This document shows positions 29,314-38,912 of a stretch of 64,000 bases of DNA, one piece after another. The DNA is from Paraburkholderia mimosarum LMG 23256 = NBRC 106338 (lineage in GTDB: Bacteria > Pseudomonadota > Gammaproteobacteria > Burkholderiales > Burkholderiaceae): the NCBI RefSeq assembly GCF_000739815.1, contig NZ_BBJJ01000016.1, positions 62,001-126,000 on the forward strand. Reading direction: 5' to 3'. The stretch's first letter is position 1. Every line of letters starts with the position of its first letter. Below the pieces are notes generated by a model. The model did not search any database. It was not told the DNA's origin and saw only the letters and a program-made list of their open reading frames with translations. The position numbers were made by a program, and so were the translations under genes.

Positions 29314-30960
29314 TCAAACCCGCCCGCGCAGCCGCAGCGTCACGCGCACGAGCGTCCCGGCGAGACGTGGCGATTCCTGATAGACATGGTCTTCGATCGC
29401 GAGCGTGCCGCCGTGCATCGTGGCGATCTCGCGCACGATCGCGAGCCCGAGCCCGCTGCCTTCGCCGTCGCGGCCGAGAATGCGGTAGAAGCGTTCGATC
29501 ACGCGCTCGCGCTCGGCGGCCGGAATGCCCATGCCCGTATCTTCCACTTCGAGATGGACCACGCCCGCCGCGGGCTCGGGCCGCACGCGCACGGTGATGC
29601 GTCCGCCCGCTGGCGTGTAGCGGATCGCGTTGTCGATGAGATTCGAGAGCATCTCGCGCAACATCACGGGGTTGCCGTCCACTTCCACGCGCGTCGGCGC
29701 TTCATCGTCACCTCCGCCGTCTTCCCCGCCGTAGTCCTTTTCCGGGCCTTCGTAGCCGAGATCCATCTGCTTGGCGAGCGCCGGCTGCACCCAGTCGCGC
29801 ACGGCGTGGCGCGCCACGTCCGCGACGTCGACCGGCGTGAAGATCTGCCCGGACATGCGGTTTTCCGCGCGGGCCAGCGCTAGCAGTTGCGTGACGAGCC
29901 GCGCGGCGTGCTCGGAGCTCGTCGCGATCTGCTCGAGCGAGCGGTGCACTTCGGCCGGCGCGTCCTGGCGCAAGGCAAGCTCGGCCTGGGTGCGCAGGCC
30001 CGCGAGCGGCGTCTTCATCTGATGCGCGGCGTCGGCGATGAAGCGCTTTTGCAGCTCCATGTTCTGTTCGAGCCGCGTGAGCAGATCGTTGAACGAGGTG
30101 ACGAGCGGCTCGATCTCGGGCGGCGCGCGGCGCGCTTCGAGCGGCGAGAGGTCGTCGGGGCGGCGCATGCGGATGTTCGATTGCAGCGCGTGCAACGGCG
30201 CGAGACCGCGCGAGAGGCCGAACCACACCAGCAGGATCGCGAGCGGCAAGATCACGAACTGCGGCAGGATCACGCCCTTGATGATGTCGTTGGCGAGCTG
30301 GCGGCGCTTGTCGAGCGTCTCCGCGACCTGCACGAGCACGGGCTGATCTTGCGGACCGGCGGCGGCGAGGTGCCCCGGATCGACGGTCGTATAGGCGACG
30401 CGGATATCGATGCCGTGCAGCGTGTCGTCGCGGAACTCGACCACGCCCGGCGGCGGGCGGTCGTCGTCGTGCGGCAGCGGCATGTCCCGGTCGCCGCCCA
30501 CCAGTTCGCCGCGCGTTCCGAGCACCTGGTAGTACACGCTGTCGACGTTGTCGGCGCGCAGGAAATCGCGCGTGGAGGCGGGCAATGTCAGCTCGGCCAC
30601 GCCGTTCACGGGCTGGATCTGGCGGGCGAGCACATAGGCGTCGGTTTCGAGCGCACGGTCGAAGGGCCCGTTGGCGATGGATTTCGCGACGAGATACGTG
30701 ACCGCGATGCTCATCGGCCAGAGCAGCAGCAGTGGCGCGAGCATCCAGTCGAGAATTTCGCCGAAGAGCGAGCGCGGGCGTGCCTCGGCGGCGGCTTCGG
30801 CTTCGTCGGGCGGGGCGAACGGATTGGCGTAGCGGGCGTCGCGTGCGTCGTCGTCGAGGGCGTCCGCGGCGGATGCGGACGCGCCCGACGGGTTCTCCGC
30901 GGCGACGCCTCGCGCGCCTTTGGGCGACGCGCCGCGCACGATGGAGGGACGCCCGGCCAT
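29314..30960 (-). CDS. Sensor histidine kinase (TctE/QseC-like)
   Basis: The 548-residue inner-membrane kinase has an unusual 65-residue polar N-terminus rich in Ala/Asp/Glu, a first hydrophobic helix (about 72-95), a periplasmic sensor domain with an acidic PHDDDRPPP stretch, a second helix (about 230-250), a HAMP-like segment and the kinase core. The H-box His313 is in DAAHQMKTPLAG; N and G boxes follow (NLIDNAIRYTP, DTGMGIP, GSGLGLAIV). A 20-residue Gly/Asp/Glu insert (GGEDGGGDDEAPTR) interrupts the region before the N box. It overlaps nothing; its regulator starts 12 bp upstream. Confidence 0.94.
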   Translation of the reverse strand: MAGRPSIVRGASPKGARGVAAENPSGASASAADALDDDARDARYANPFAPPDEAEAAAEARPRSLFGEILDWMLAPLLLLWPMSIAVTYLVAKSIANGPFDRALETDAYVLARQIQPVNGVAELTLPASTRDFLRADNVDSVYYQVLGTRGELVGGDRDMPLPHDDDRPPPGVVEFRDDTLHGIDIRVAYTTVDPGHLAAAGPQDQPVLVQVAETLDKRRQLANDIIKGVILPQFVILPLAILLVWFGLSRGLAPLHALQSNIRMRRPDDLSPLEARRAPPEIEPLVTSFNDLLTRLEQNMELQKRFIADAAHQMKTPLAGLRTQAELALRQDAPAEVHRSLEQIATSSEHAARLVTQLLALARAENRMSGQIFTPVDVADVARHAVRDWVQPALAKQMDLGYEGPEKDYGGEDGGGDDEAPTRVEVDGNPVMLREMLSNLIDNAIRYTPAGGRITVRVRPEPAAGVVHLEVEDTGMGIPAAERERVIERFYRILGRDGEGSGLGLAIVREIATMHGGTLAIEDHVYQESPRLAGTLVRVTLRLRGRV

Positions 30961-30972
30961 CGTCGCTCCCGC

Positions 30973-31713
30973 TTACTTGAAGTAGTGGCTGGCGGGCATC
31001 GCCGGCGGGGCGCCGGGGGCGCCGGCCTGCGCGTCCTTCGATTCCTTCGCCTCCTTTTCGAGGCAATAGCCGAGCCCGCGCACGGTCACGATGCGCACGC
31101 CGCCCGCTTCGAGTTTCTTGCGCAGCCGGTGCACGTAGACTTCGATCGCGTTGTTGCTGACCTCTTCGCCCCACTCGCACAGGTGATCGACGAGCTGTTC
31201 CTTCGAGACCAGCCGCCCTAGCCGCTGCAGCAGCACTTCGAGCACGCCCAGCTCGCGCGCCGACAGGTCGAGCACCTGGTCGTTGATGCGCGCAATGCGC
31301 CCCACCTGGTCGAACGAGAGCGCGCCGTGACGCACCACGGTCGGGCCGCCGCCCGCGCCGCGCCGCGTGAGCGCGCGCACGCGCGCTTCGAGCTCGTTGA
31401 GCGCGAACGGCTTGGCCATGTAGTCATCGGCGCCGAGGTCGAGGCCTTTCACGCGCTCGTCCACGCTGTCGGCGGCCGTGAGGATCAGCACGGGCAGGTT
31501 GGAATTGCGCGCGCGCAAGCGGCGCAGCACTTCGAGGCCCGGCATTTTGGGCAGGCCGAGATCGAGGATCAAAAGGTCGAACGACTGCATCGACAGCGCC
31601 GTATCGGCGTCTACGCCGTTACGCACGTGATCGACGGCATAGCCCGATTGGCGGAGTGATCTCACGAGTCCGTCCGCGAGTATGCTGTCGTCTTCGGCAA
31701 TGAGGATTCGCAT
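30973..31713 (-). CDS. OmpR-family response regulator (TctD-like)
   Basis: The 246-residue protein has a receiver domain with acidic pocket (AEDDS) and phospho-acceptor Asp51 in LILDLGLPKMPG, and a winged-helix DNA-binding domain with ELGVLEVLLQRLGRLVSKEQ and the recognition region EVYVHRLRKKLE. A short Ala/Pro-rich tail ends at SHYFK. It pairs with the kinase directly downstream (12 bp), forming a two-component system. The divergent recA gene is close, but no shared control is visible. The signal is unknown; related pairs govern tricarboxylate uptake. Confidence 0.94.
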   Translation of the reverse strand: MRILIAEDDSILADGLVRSLRQSGYAVDHVRNGVDADTALSMQSFDLLILDLGLPKMPGLEVLRRLRARNSNLPVLILTAADSVDERVKGLDLGADDYMAKPFALNELEARVRALTRRGAGGGPTVVRHGALSFDQVGRIARINDQVLDLSARELGVLEVLLQRLGRLVSKEQLVDHLCEWGEEVSNNAIEVYVHRLRKKLEAGGVRIVTVRGLGYCLEKEAKESKDAQAGAPGAPPAMPASHYFK

Positions 31714-31839
31714 GTTGCGCCAGCGTCGACTTCGAGGCCTTGAGCCTCGTAGCGCCCGCGCCGCGCCGCGTCCTTGAAGGCGCGGCCACGCGACGCGCGG
31801 CGGTCTCCGAAAATCGAGGTTCTGGTTAGCCGTAAAGAC

Positions 31840-31868
31840 TTGCCAAAACCACTGTTTTTTTATACAGT
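31840..31868 (+). promoter_or_regulatory. recA promoter with LexA (SOS) box
   Basis: A candidate promoter TTGCCA (31840-31845), 17 bp, TACAGT (31863-31868) is overlaid by CTGTTTTTTTATACAG (31852-31867), which fits the SOS box CTG-N10-CAG with AT-rich centre. Binding of LexA here would cover the -10 element and repress recA until DNA damage. Its distance to the recA start is about 95 bp. Confidence 0.8.
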
Positions 31869-31961
31869 GTCTGCGTTCGTGTGCATTAGCCCGAATGAGG
31901 CGTGCGCAATGAGGTGTGCACATGGTCACGAGACGCCGTTCATCATAGCAAAGGACGATTC

Positions 31962-33038
<1,077 letters not shown>

Positions 33039-33061
33039 GCCCTCGTCACTAAGGCAAGCCG

Positions 33062-33970
33062 ATGCGCAAGGGCGGGTCCGCTTCGATGCCGCCGTCTCGG
33101 GCGGCGTCCACGATGTCTTCCGAGCAGGCGAACTTGCGCACGGATTTGTCCGCGAGTTTGCCTGCGGATTCGCTGCGCGACCCACGCATGCGCTCTTCGA
33201 GCCGCGATGCCCAGGCGGGCGATCGCGGCTTTGCGCATTCTGGCGGGGACTATTCTTCGCCGGCCGGTATCGGTGACGATGGCGGCGCGGTTTTCGAAGT
33301 GCCGTTCGAGGCGTTCTTCGGCGCGCAAGGTGAGGCTTCGCCGAACGCGAGGTCCGAACCGTCATCCAAAGCGGCGTCCGGCTCGCGATCCCGGCGGGCA
33401 CCGATGGACGAGCCAGACGAGGCCACCACACCCCAAGCAGACACCTACGAGCGCAGCTCGACCACGCGCGCTGCACGAGCGGGCGCGCGCGACAAATCGC
33501 CCGCGGAAAAGCAGCGTCCCGAGCGCTCGCTCAAAGGCCGCGCGCTCGGCTATCTTTCGCGCCGCGAATACAGCCGTGCCGAACTCTCGCGCAAGCTCAT
33601 GCCGTACACCGACGACGCCGACGCGCTCGAGGCGCTGCTCGATTCGCTCGAACGCGAGGGCTGGCTCTCCGATGCCCGCTTTGCCGAAAGCGTCGTGCAC
33701 CGGCGCGCGGCGCGCGTGGGGGCAGGACGCATCGTCAGCGAACTGAAGCGCCACGCCGTGGGCGACGCGCTCATCGAAGAGGTGAGCACGCAGTTGCGCG
33801 AGACCGAACTCGTGCGCGCCCGCGCCGTCTGGCAGAAGAAGTATGGTCAGTTGCCCGAAACGCCGGCTGAGCGCGCGCGCCAGGCGCGTTTTCTCGCGGC
33901 GCGCGGCTTCTCGATGTCGATCATCGGCAAGATCCTCAAGGGTCTCGAGGAAGACTGCTCCGGCAATTGA
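33062..33970 (+). CDS. recX: RecX-family recombination regulator with long N-terminal extension
   Basis: RecX limits RecA filament growth. The C-terminal 155 residues match the family: SLKGRALGYLSRREYSRAEL, SLEREGWLSDARFAESVVHR and MSIIGKILKGLEE. The first ~145 residues are a low-complexity Ser/Arg/Ala/Asp-rich extension that typical RecX (about 150-170 residues) lacks. Alternative later starts exist inside the extension, so part may be mis-called, but the upstream ATG at 33062 is the only one immediately after recA. It lies 23 bp downstream of recA, is likely co-transcribed, and shares its SOS control. Confidence 0.92.
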   Translation: MRKGGSASMPPSRAASTMSSEQANLRTDLSASLPADSLRDPRMRSSSRDAQAGDRGFAHSGGDYSSPAGIGDDGGAVFEVPFEAFFGAQGEASPNARSEPSSKAASGSRSRRAPMDEPDEATTPQADTYERSSTTRAARAGARDKSPAEKQRPERSLKGRALGYLSRREYSRAELSRKLMPYTDDADALEALLDSLEREGWLSDARFAESVVHRRAARVGAGRIVSELKRHAVGDALIEEVSTQLRETELVRARAVWQKKYGQLPETPAERARQARFLAARGFSMSIIGKILKGLEEDCSGN

Positions 33971-34101
33971 GCCGGTCGTCCCGAAAACCGGCGCGCGCAA
34001 ACCCGCGCCGGGCCTGTGAGCCGGCCCTGTGTATCCGCGGCTGTCCCAAATACCCGGTATGTTAAAATCGCGAGGTTTTCCCATCCGGTCTTAGCTTTAG
34101 C

Positions 34102-34797
34102 ATGCCGCTTTCCCCGCCCGTGCCCCGCCAGTTGCGCCATCAGCGCGCCATCCGGGCGGTTGCCTATGAGCGCGAAGACGGCCTGTGGGACATCGACGCG
34201 TGCCTGACCGACCACAAGCCACGCGACGTGCCGCTCGCCGCCGGTGTCCGGCCCAACGGTTTGCCGATCCATGAACTCTGGCTGCGCATTACGATCGATC
34301 GCAAGCTCAATGTCGTCGACGCCCAGGCGTCGTCCGACTGGGTGCCTTATGACGGTCAGTGCCAGAACGCTAACCCCGCCTATCGGGCCCTCATCGGGCT
34401 CAATCTCCTCCAGAACTTCCGCCGCGAAGCGGGCCGGCTCGTCGCCGGCACGGCTGGCTGCACGCATCTCACAGAAATGTTGGGCGTACTGCCGACCGTC
34501 GCGATCCAGGCGTTCGTCGGAGAGGTGTGGGACACATCGAATGGCTCGCCGGGCGAAGAGCCCGGACCGGAACTCGGCAAGACCGCCGGAGGCAACGAGG
34601 CCGCCGGCGAGAAGCCGCCTTTCCAGCTTGGCCGCTGCCACGCGCTGCGGTTGGACTCAGAGGCGGTGAAGCAGTTTTATCCGCGCTGGTATGGCCATGT
34701 GCCGCGTTCCATAGAGCGCGGCGCGGACGCCGCCGGCGTGCGCGACGACAGCAGCCCGGGCCGAGAGGGCAGGGCCGGCGACGTCACGCATGAATAA
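34102..34797 (+). CDS. DUF2889 domain protein
   Basis: The 231-residue protein has the DUF2889 pattern: N-terminal [20 protein letters not shown], the DxTLTDHKP-like [26 protein letters not shown], and [10 protein letters not shown] (a conserved Cys/His pair). The core ends near residue 145; the last 85 are variable. The role of DUF2889 is not established; members lie near aromatic catabolism or respiration genes in other bacteria. A TAAAAT at 34063-34068 may be its -10. It precedes sucCD by 50 bp. Confidence 0.88.
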   Translation: MPLSPPVPRQLRHQRAIRAVAYEREDGLWDIDACLTDHKPRDVPLAAGVRPNGLPIHELWLRITIDRKLNVVDAQASSDWVPYDGQCQNANPAYRALIGLNLLQNFRREAGRLVAGTAGCTHLTEMLGVLPTVAIQAFVGEVWDTSNGSPGEEPGPELGKTAGGNEAAGEKPPFQLGRCHALRLDSEAVKQFYPRWYGHVPRSIERGADAAGVRDDSSPGREGRAGDVTHE

Positions 34798-34847
34798 CAA
34801 CAGCGGAATCGAAGTTCACTCCAACTCTCAGACTGAAGGAATCACGC

Positions 34848-36014
34848 ATGAAGATTCACGAGTACCAGGGTAAGGAAATCCTGCGGAAATTCGGAGTCGC
34901 GGTCCCGCGCGGCATCCCGGTGTTTTCGGTGGATGACGCGGTCAAGGCCGCTGAAGAGCTGGGCGGTCCGGTTTGGGTCGTCAAGGCACAGATCCACGCG
35001 GGTGGCCGCGGCAAGGGCGGCGGCGTGAAGGTTGCCAAGTCGCTCGAGCAGGTGCGCGAGTACGCGAACCAGATCCTCGGCATGCAGCTCGTCACGCACC
35101 AGACCGGTCCGGAAGGCCAGAAGGTCAACCGCCTGCTGATCGAAGAAGGCGCCGACATCAAGCAAGAACTGTATGTCAGCCTCGTCGTCGATCGCGTGTC
35201 GCAAAAGGTCGTTCTGATGGGTTCGAGCGAAGGCGGCATGGACATCGAAGAAGTCGCCGAAAAGCACCCGGAACTGATCCACAAGGTCATCGTCGAGCCG
35301 TCGACGGGTCTGCTCGACGCGCAGGCCGACGACCTCGCCGCGAAGATCGGCGTGCCCGCGGCTTCGATTCCGCAAGCGCGCGACATCCTGAAGGGTCTGT
35401 ACAAGGCGTTCTGGGAAACCGATGCGTCGCTGGCCGAAATCAACCCGCTGAACGTCTCCAGCAACGGCACCGTGACGGCGCTCGACGCGAAGTTCAACTT
35501 CGATTCGAACGCGCTTGCACGCCACCCCGAAATCGTGGCTTACCGCGATCTGGACGAAGAAGATCCGGCTGAAATCGAAGCCTCGAAGTTCGACCTCGCT
35601 TACATCTCGCTCGACGGCAACATCGGCTGTCTCGTGAACGGCGCAGGCCTCGCGATGGCGACGATGGACACCATCAAGCTGTTCGGCGGCGAGCCGGCCA
35701 ACTTCCTCGACGTCGGCGGCGGTGCCACGACCGAGAAGGTGACCGAAGCGTTCAAGCTCATGCTCAAGAACCCGGGCCTGAAGGCGATCCTCGTGAACAT
35801 CTTCGGCGGCATCATGCGCTGCGACGTGATCGCGGAAGGCGTGATCGCCGGTTCGAAGGCCGTGAACCTGAACGTGCCGCTCGTCGTGCGCATGAAGGGC
35901 ACGAACGAGGACCTCGGCAAGAAGATGCTGGCCGAATCGGGCCTGCCGATCATCTCGGCAGACAGCATGGAAGAGGCCGCGCAGAAGGTCGTCGCGGCTG
36001 CCGAAGGCAAGTAA
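34848..36014 (+). CDS. sucC: Succinyl-CoA synthetase beta subunit (ADP-forming)
   Basis: TCA-cycle enzyme making succinate and ATP or GTP from succinyl-CoA, together with SucD. The 388-residue subunit begins [20 protein letters not shown] and carries the ATP-grasp nucleotide-binding fold ([20 protein letters not shown]), metal-binding EINPLNV and the power-helix region [19 protein letters not shown]. The start has AAGGAATCACGC upstream. sucD follows after 94 bp, in the usual order, and a terminator after it closes the unit. Length and motifs are normal. Confidence 0.98.
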   Translation: MKIHEYQGKEILRKFGVAVPRGIPVFSVDDAVKAAEELGGPVWVVKAQIHAGGRGKGGGVKVAKSLEQVREYANQILGMQLVTHQTGPEGQKVNRLLIEEGADIKQELYVSLVVDRVSQKVVLMGSSEGGMDIEEVAEKHPELIHKVIVEPSTGLLDAQADDLAAKIGVPAASIPQARDILKGLYKAFWETDASLAEINPLNVSSNGTVTALDAKFNFDSNALARHPEIVAYRDLDEEDPAEIEASKFDLAYISLDGNIGCLVNGAGLAMATMDTIKLFGGEPANFLDVGGGATTEKVTEAFKLMLKNPGLKAILVNIFGGIMRCDVIAEGVIAGSKAVNLNVPLVVRMKGTNEDLGKKMLAESGLPIISADSMEEAAQKVVAAAEGK

Positions 36015-36108
36015 TTTTCACCGGATACGAATGGCGTAGTGTTCGGCGCGAACTCCGCATCCGTGCGGGCGACGCGACGAATTGCGCCAAACGAACAGAG
36101 GTCAATAC

Positions 36109-36990
36109 ATGTCGATTCTGATCAACAAAGACACCAAGGTCATCACGCAGGGCATCACCGGCAAGACCGGTCAGTTCCACACCCGCGCCTGCCGTGAGTA
36201 CGCCAACGGCCGCGAAGCGTTCGTCGCGGGCGTGAACCCGAAGAAGGCCGGCGAGGACTTCGAGGGCATTCCCATCTACGCGAACGTGCGTGAAGCGAAG
36301 GAAGCCACCGGCGCGACCGTTTCGGTCATCTACGTGCCGCCCGCAGGCGCAGCCGCTGCGATCTGGGAAGCCGTCGAGGCCGACCTCGATCTCGCAATCT
36401 GCATCACGGAAGGCATTCCCGTGCGCGACATGATCGAGGTCAAGGACCGTATGCGCCGCGAAGGCCGCAAGACGCTGCTGCTCGGCCCGAACTGCCCCGG
36501 CACGATCACGCCGGACGAGCTGAAGATCGGCATCATGCCGGGTCACATCCACCGCAAGGGCCGCATCGGTGTCGTGTCGCGCTCGGGCACGCTGACGTAT
36601 GAAGCCGTGGCCCAGCTCACCGCGCTCGGCCTCGGCCAGTCGTCGGCAGTCGGTATCGGCGGCGACCCGATCAACGGTCTGAAGCACATCGACGTCATGA
36701 AGATGTTCAACGACGATCCGGATACGGACGCCGTGATCATGATCGGCGAGATCGGCGGTCCGGACGAAGCGAACGCCGCTTACTGGATCAAGGACAACAT
36801 GAAGAAGCCGGTGGTCGGCTTCATCGCGGGCGTCACGGCGCCTCCGGGCAAGCGCATGGGCCACGCCGGCGCGCTGATCTCGGGCGGTGCGGACACGGCC
36901 GACGCGAAGCTGGAAATCATGGACGGCTGCGGCATCAAGGTGACGCGCAACCCGTCGGAAATGGGCCGTCTGCTGAAGTCGGTGCTGTAA
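36109..36990 (+). CDS. sucD: Succinyl-CoA synthetase alpha subunit
   Basis: The 293-residue partner of SucC carries the CoA-binding Rossmann domain and the phosphohistidine. Motifs: [31 protein letters not shown] and the catalytic His in [25 protein letters not shown] gives a good ribosome site before the ATG. The operon with sucC ends in a strong terminator at 37083-37120. Nothing unusual. Confidence 0.98.
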   Translation: MSILINKDTKVITQGITGKTGQFHTRACREYANGREAFVAGVNPKKAGEDFEGIPIYANVREAKEATGATVSVIYVPPAGAAAAIWEAVEADLDLAICITEGIPVRDMIEVKDRMRREGRKTLLLGPNCPGTITPDELKIGIMPGHIHRKGRIGVVSRSGTLTYEAVAQLTALGLGQSSAVGIGGDPINGLKHIDVMKMFNDDPDTDAVIMIGEIGGPDEANAAYWIKDNMKKPVVGFIAGVTAPPGKRMGHAGALISGGADTADAKLEIMDGCGIKVTRNPSEMGRLLKSVL

Positions 36991-37082
36991 ATCCAGATTC
37001 GCGGGCGCTCGCGCGTCATGAATGCGCGAGCAGCCAGCGATTTTTGATATCCTTGCGGAATCCTTTCACGAGGTTTCCGGAC

Positions 37083-37120
37083 AAAAGCGAGGGAGCCAGT
37101 CATGGCTTCCTCGCTTTTTT
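37083..37120 (+). terminator. Intrinsic terminator after sucCD
   Basis: AAAAGCGAGGGAGCC (37083-37097) pairs with GGCTTCCTCGCTTTT (37104-37118), one G-U pair, around AGTCAT, and six T end the stem. It lies about 95 bp past the sucD stop and before the terC gene. The A run at the start could also give a weaker minus-strand terminator. Confidence 0.9.
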
Positions 37121-37176
37121 ATTTGGCTCGCCGCGTGAACCGCCAATCCTGAGTCACTTCTGAGTCTCCCGTTTTC

Positions 37177-37881
37177 ATGTTCGAGTTTTTCGCGTCGCTC
37201 CACTGGGGCGCAGTCATCCAGATCATCGTCATCGACATCCTGCTCGGCGGCGACAACGCCGTGGTGATCGCGCTCGCCTGCCGCGACCTGCCTTCGCAGC
37301 AGCGCTTGCGCGGCATCCTCTGGGGCACCGCGGGCGCAATCGCGCTGCGTGTCGTGCTGATCGCCTTCGCGGTGATGCTGCTCAACGTGCCGTTCCTGAA
37401 GTTCACGGGCGGACTGCTGCTGCTGTGGATCGGCGTGCGGCTGCTTGCGCCCAGTCATATCGAGCACGCCAATGTGAAGCCCGCCGACAAGCTGATCGGG
37501 GCGATCAAGACGATCATCGTCGCCGACGCGGTGATGAGCCTCGACAACGTGGTGGCGATTGCGGGCGCAGCCGAAGCCGCCGATCCTCGCCATCGCATCG
37601 CGCTCGTGATCTTCGGGCTGCTGGTGAGCATTCCGCTCATTGTGTGGGGCAGCCAGCTCGTGCTGAAGCTGCTCGACCGCTATCCCGTGATCGTGACGTT
37701 CGGCGCGGCGCTGCTCGGCTGGATCGCGGGTGGGCTCATCGTCAACGATCCCGCCGGCGACCGCTGGCCGCTGCTCGATACGCCGGTGGCGGAGTACGGC
37801 ATGTGCGTGGCGGGGGCGGTGTTCGTCGTCGGGCTCGGCTCCTGGCTCAGGCGCCGCAACGCGCGGCGCGCACAAACTTAA
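37177..37881 (+). CDS. TerC-family membrane protein
   Basis: The 234-residue inner-membrane protein has seven hydrophobic segments and the TerC acidic signatures: [20 protein letters not shown] in the first third and [17 protein letters not shown] in the middle, with paired Asp and Asn. TerC homologues are linked to tellurite resistance, Mn efflux and metalation of exported proteins. No manganese (yybP-ykoY) riboswitch is visible in the 57 bp after the sucD terminator. A hairpin terminator (38007-38040) follows. Confidence 0.92.
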   Translation: MFEFFASLHWGAVIQIIVIDILLGGDNAVVIALACRDLPSQQRLRGILWGTAGAIALRVVLIAFAVMLLNVPFLKFTGGLLLLWIGVRLLAPSHIEHANVKPADKLIGAIKTIIVADAVMSLDNVVAIAGAAEAADPRHRIALVIFGLLVSIPLIVWGSQLVLKLLDRYPVIVTFGAALLGWIAGGLIVNDPAGDRWPLLDTPVAEYGMCVAGAVFVVGLGSWLRRRNARRAQT

Positions 37882-38006
37882 GGGCATTCAATCGCACTGG
37901 GGCGCAGTCGCCCGCGCTGTCGCTGCATCCAGGCCACTGGTCCTGTTCGTTTGGCCTCGGCCATCCGGTCGACTGCCCGATGAGCGTGGCCGTCGATACG
38001 ATCAAG

Positions 38007-38040
38007 ACGCCTGACCACGACTGTGGCCGGGCGTTTCTTG
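38007..38040 (+). terminator. Probable terminator after terC
   Basis: ACGCC/GGCGT outer arms (38007-38011, 38030-38034) and CCAC/GTGG inner arms (38015-38018, 38023-38026) form an interrupted stem followed by TTCTTGTTT. It lies directly before the pilin gene, whose ribosome site follows. Confidence 0.5.
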
Positions 38041-38057
38041 TTTCAGGAGCCCTGAAG

Positions 38058-38690
38058 ATGATCGTATCCGTACCTGCCTTGACCCGCTTGGCACGTAGCG
38101 ACGCGCACGCCATGAGCGCGCGCGATGGCCCCTTCGCGCGTTTTGCGAGACTGGCGTGCCTCGCTTCGCGCTGGACCGCGCGCGGTTTCACGCTGATCGA
38201 ACTGATGATCGTGCTTGCGATCGTCGGCGTGATCGCCGCCTACGCGATTCCCGCGTACCAGGACTACCTTGCGCGCAGCCGCGTGGGCGAGGGCCTTTCG
38301 CTCGCGGCTTCGGCGCGGCTCGCCGTGGCGGAGAACGCCGCGAGCGGCAACGAATTTAGCGCGGGCTATGCGGTGCCCCCCGCGACGCGCAACGTGGATT
38401 CCCTGCACATCGACGACACGACCGGGCAGATCACGGTCGCGTTCACATCGCGCGTGGCGCCCGCGGGCAGCAACACGATCGTGCTCGTGCCCTCGGTGCC
38501 CGACAACACCGATCAGCCCACCGCGCGCGTCGCGCTCGCGAAGGGCAGCGCGCAGGGCGGCACGCTCACGTGGGAGTGCTTCGCAGCCGGCAAGACGGCT
38601 TCGTCGCTGGGGCCGCCCGGCTCGGGCCCATCGCCCGTGAACGCCGCAACGCTGGCCGGCAATCTCGCGCCGCCGGACTGTCGCGCGTAG
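38058..38690 (+). CDS. Type IV pilin-like protein
   Basis: The 210-residue protein has a class III signal: [20 protein letters not shown] with prepilin cleavage after Gly43, conserved Glu5 of the mature chain and a hydrophobic N-terminal helix. The mature part ends with a Cys pair (WECFAAGK and PPDCRA) typical of PilA. The leader of 43 residues is much longer than the 6-7 of usual type IV pilins; a start at Met19 would give 25. AGGAG sits nine bases before the chosen ATG. The next gene is pglL, the usual partner for pilin O-glycosylation in Burkholderia. Confidence 0.9.
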   Translation: MIVSVPALTRLARSDAHAMSARDGPFARFARLACLASRWTARGFTLIELMIVLAIVGVIAAYAIPAYQDYLARSRVGEGLSLAASARLAVAENAASGNEFSAGYAVPPATRNVDSLHIDDTTGQITVAFTSRVAPAGSNTIVLVPSVPDNTDQPTARVALAKGSAQGGTLTWECFAAGKTASSLGPPGSGPSPVNAATLAGNLAPPDCRA

Positions 38691-38912
38691 GCCTCGCGCT
38701 TCGATGCTCTGGCAACGATGGGCCCGCTGCGCGTGAAGCATGCGCAGCGGACACGTCGCTGGCGCGAGCCGGCAATGTCACTGTTCGCGCAGTTCATGCG
38801 GGTGCGACCGGGCAGCAGCCGCGCATGCTGAGCCGGCAGTACCGGGCCGCACCCGCACAGCGGGGGAAAAGTTTTGTATAGTGCCCCGTTGCTGACGCCT
38901 GCCGCCTAGTCC

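Noticed and set aside
33988..34011. CCGGCGCG/CGCGCCGG hairpin after recX as terminator
   Set aside because: The stem is stable but no T run follows, so an intrinsic terminator is not supported.
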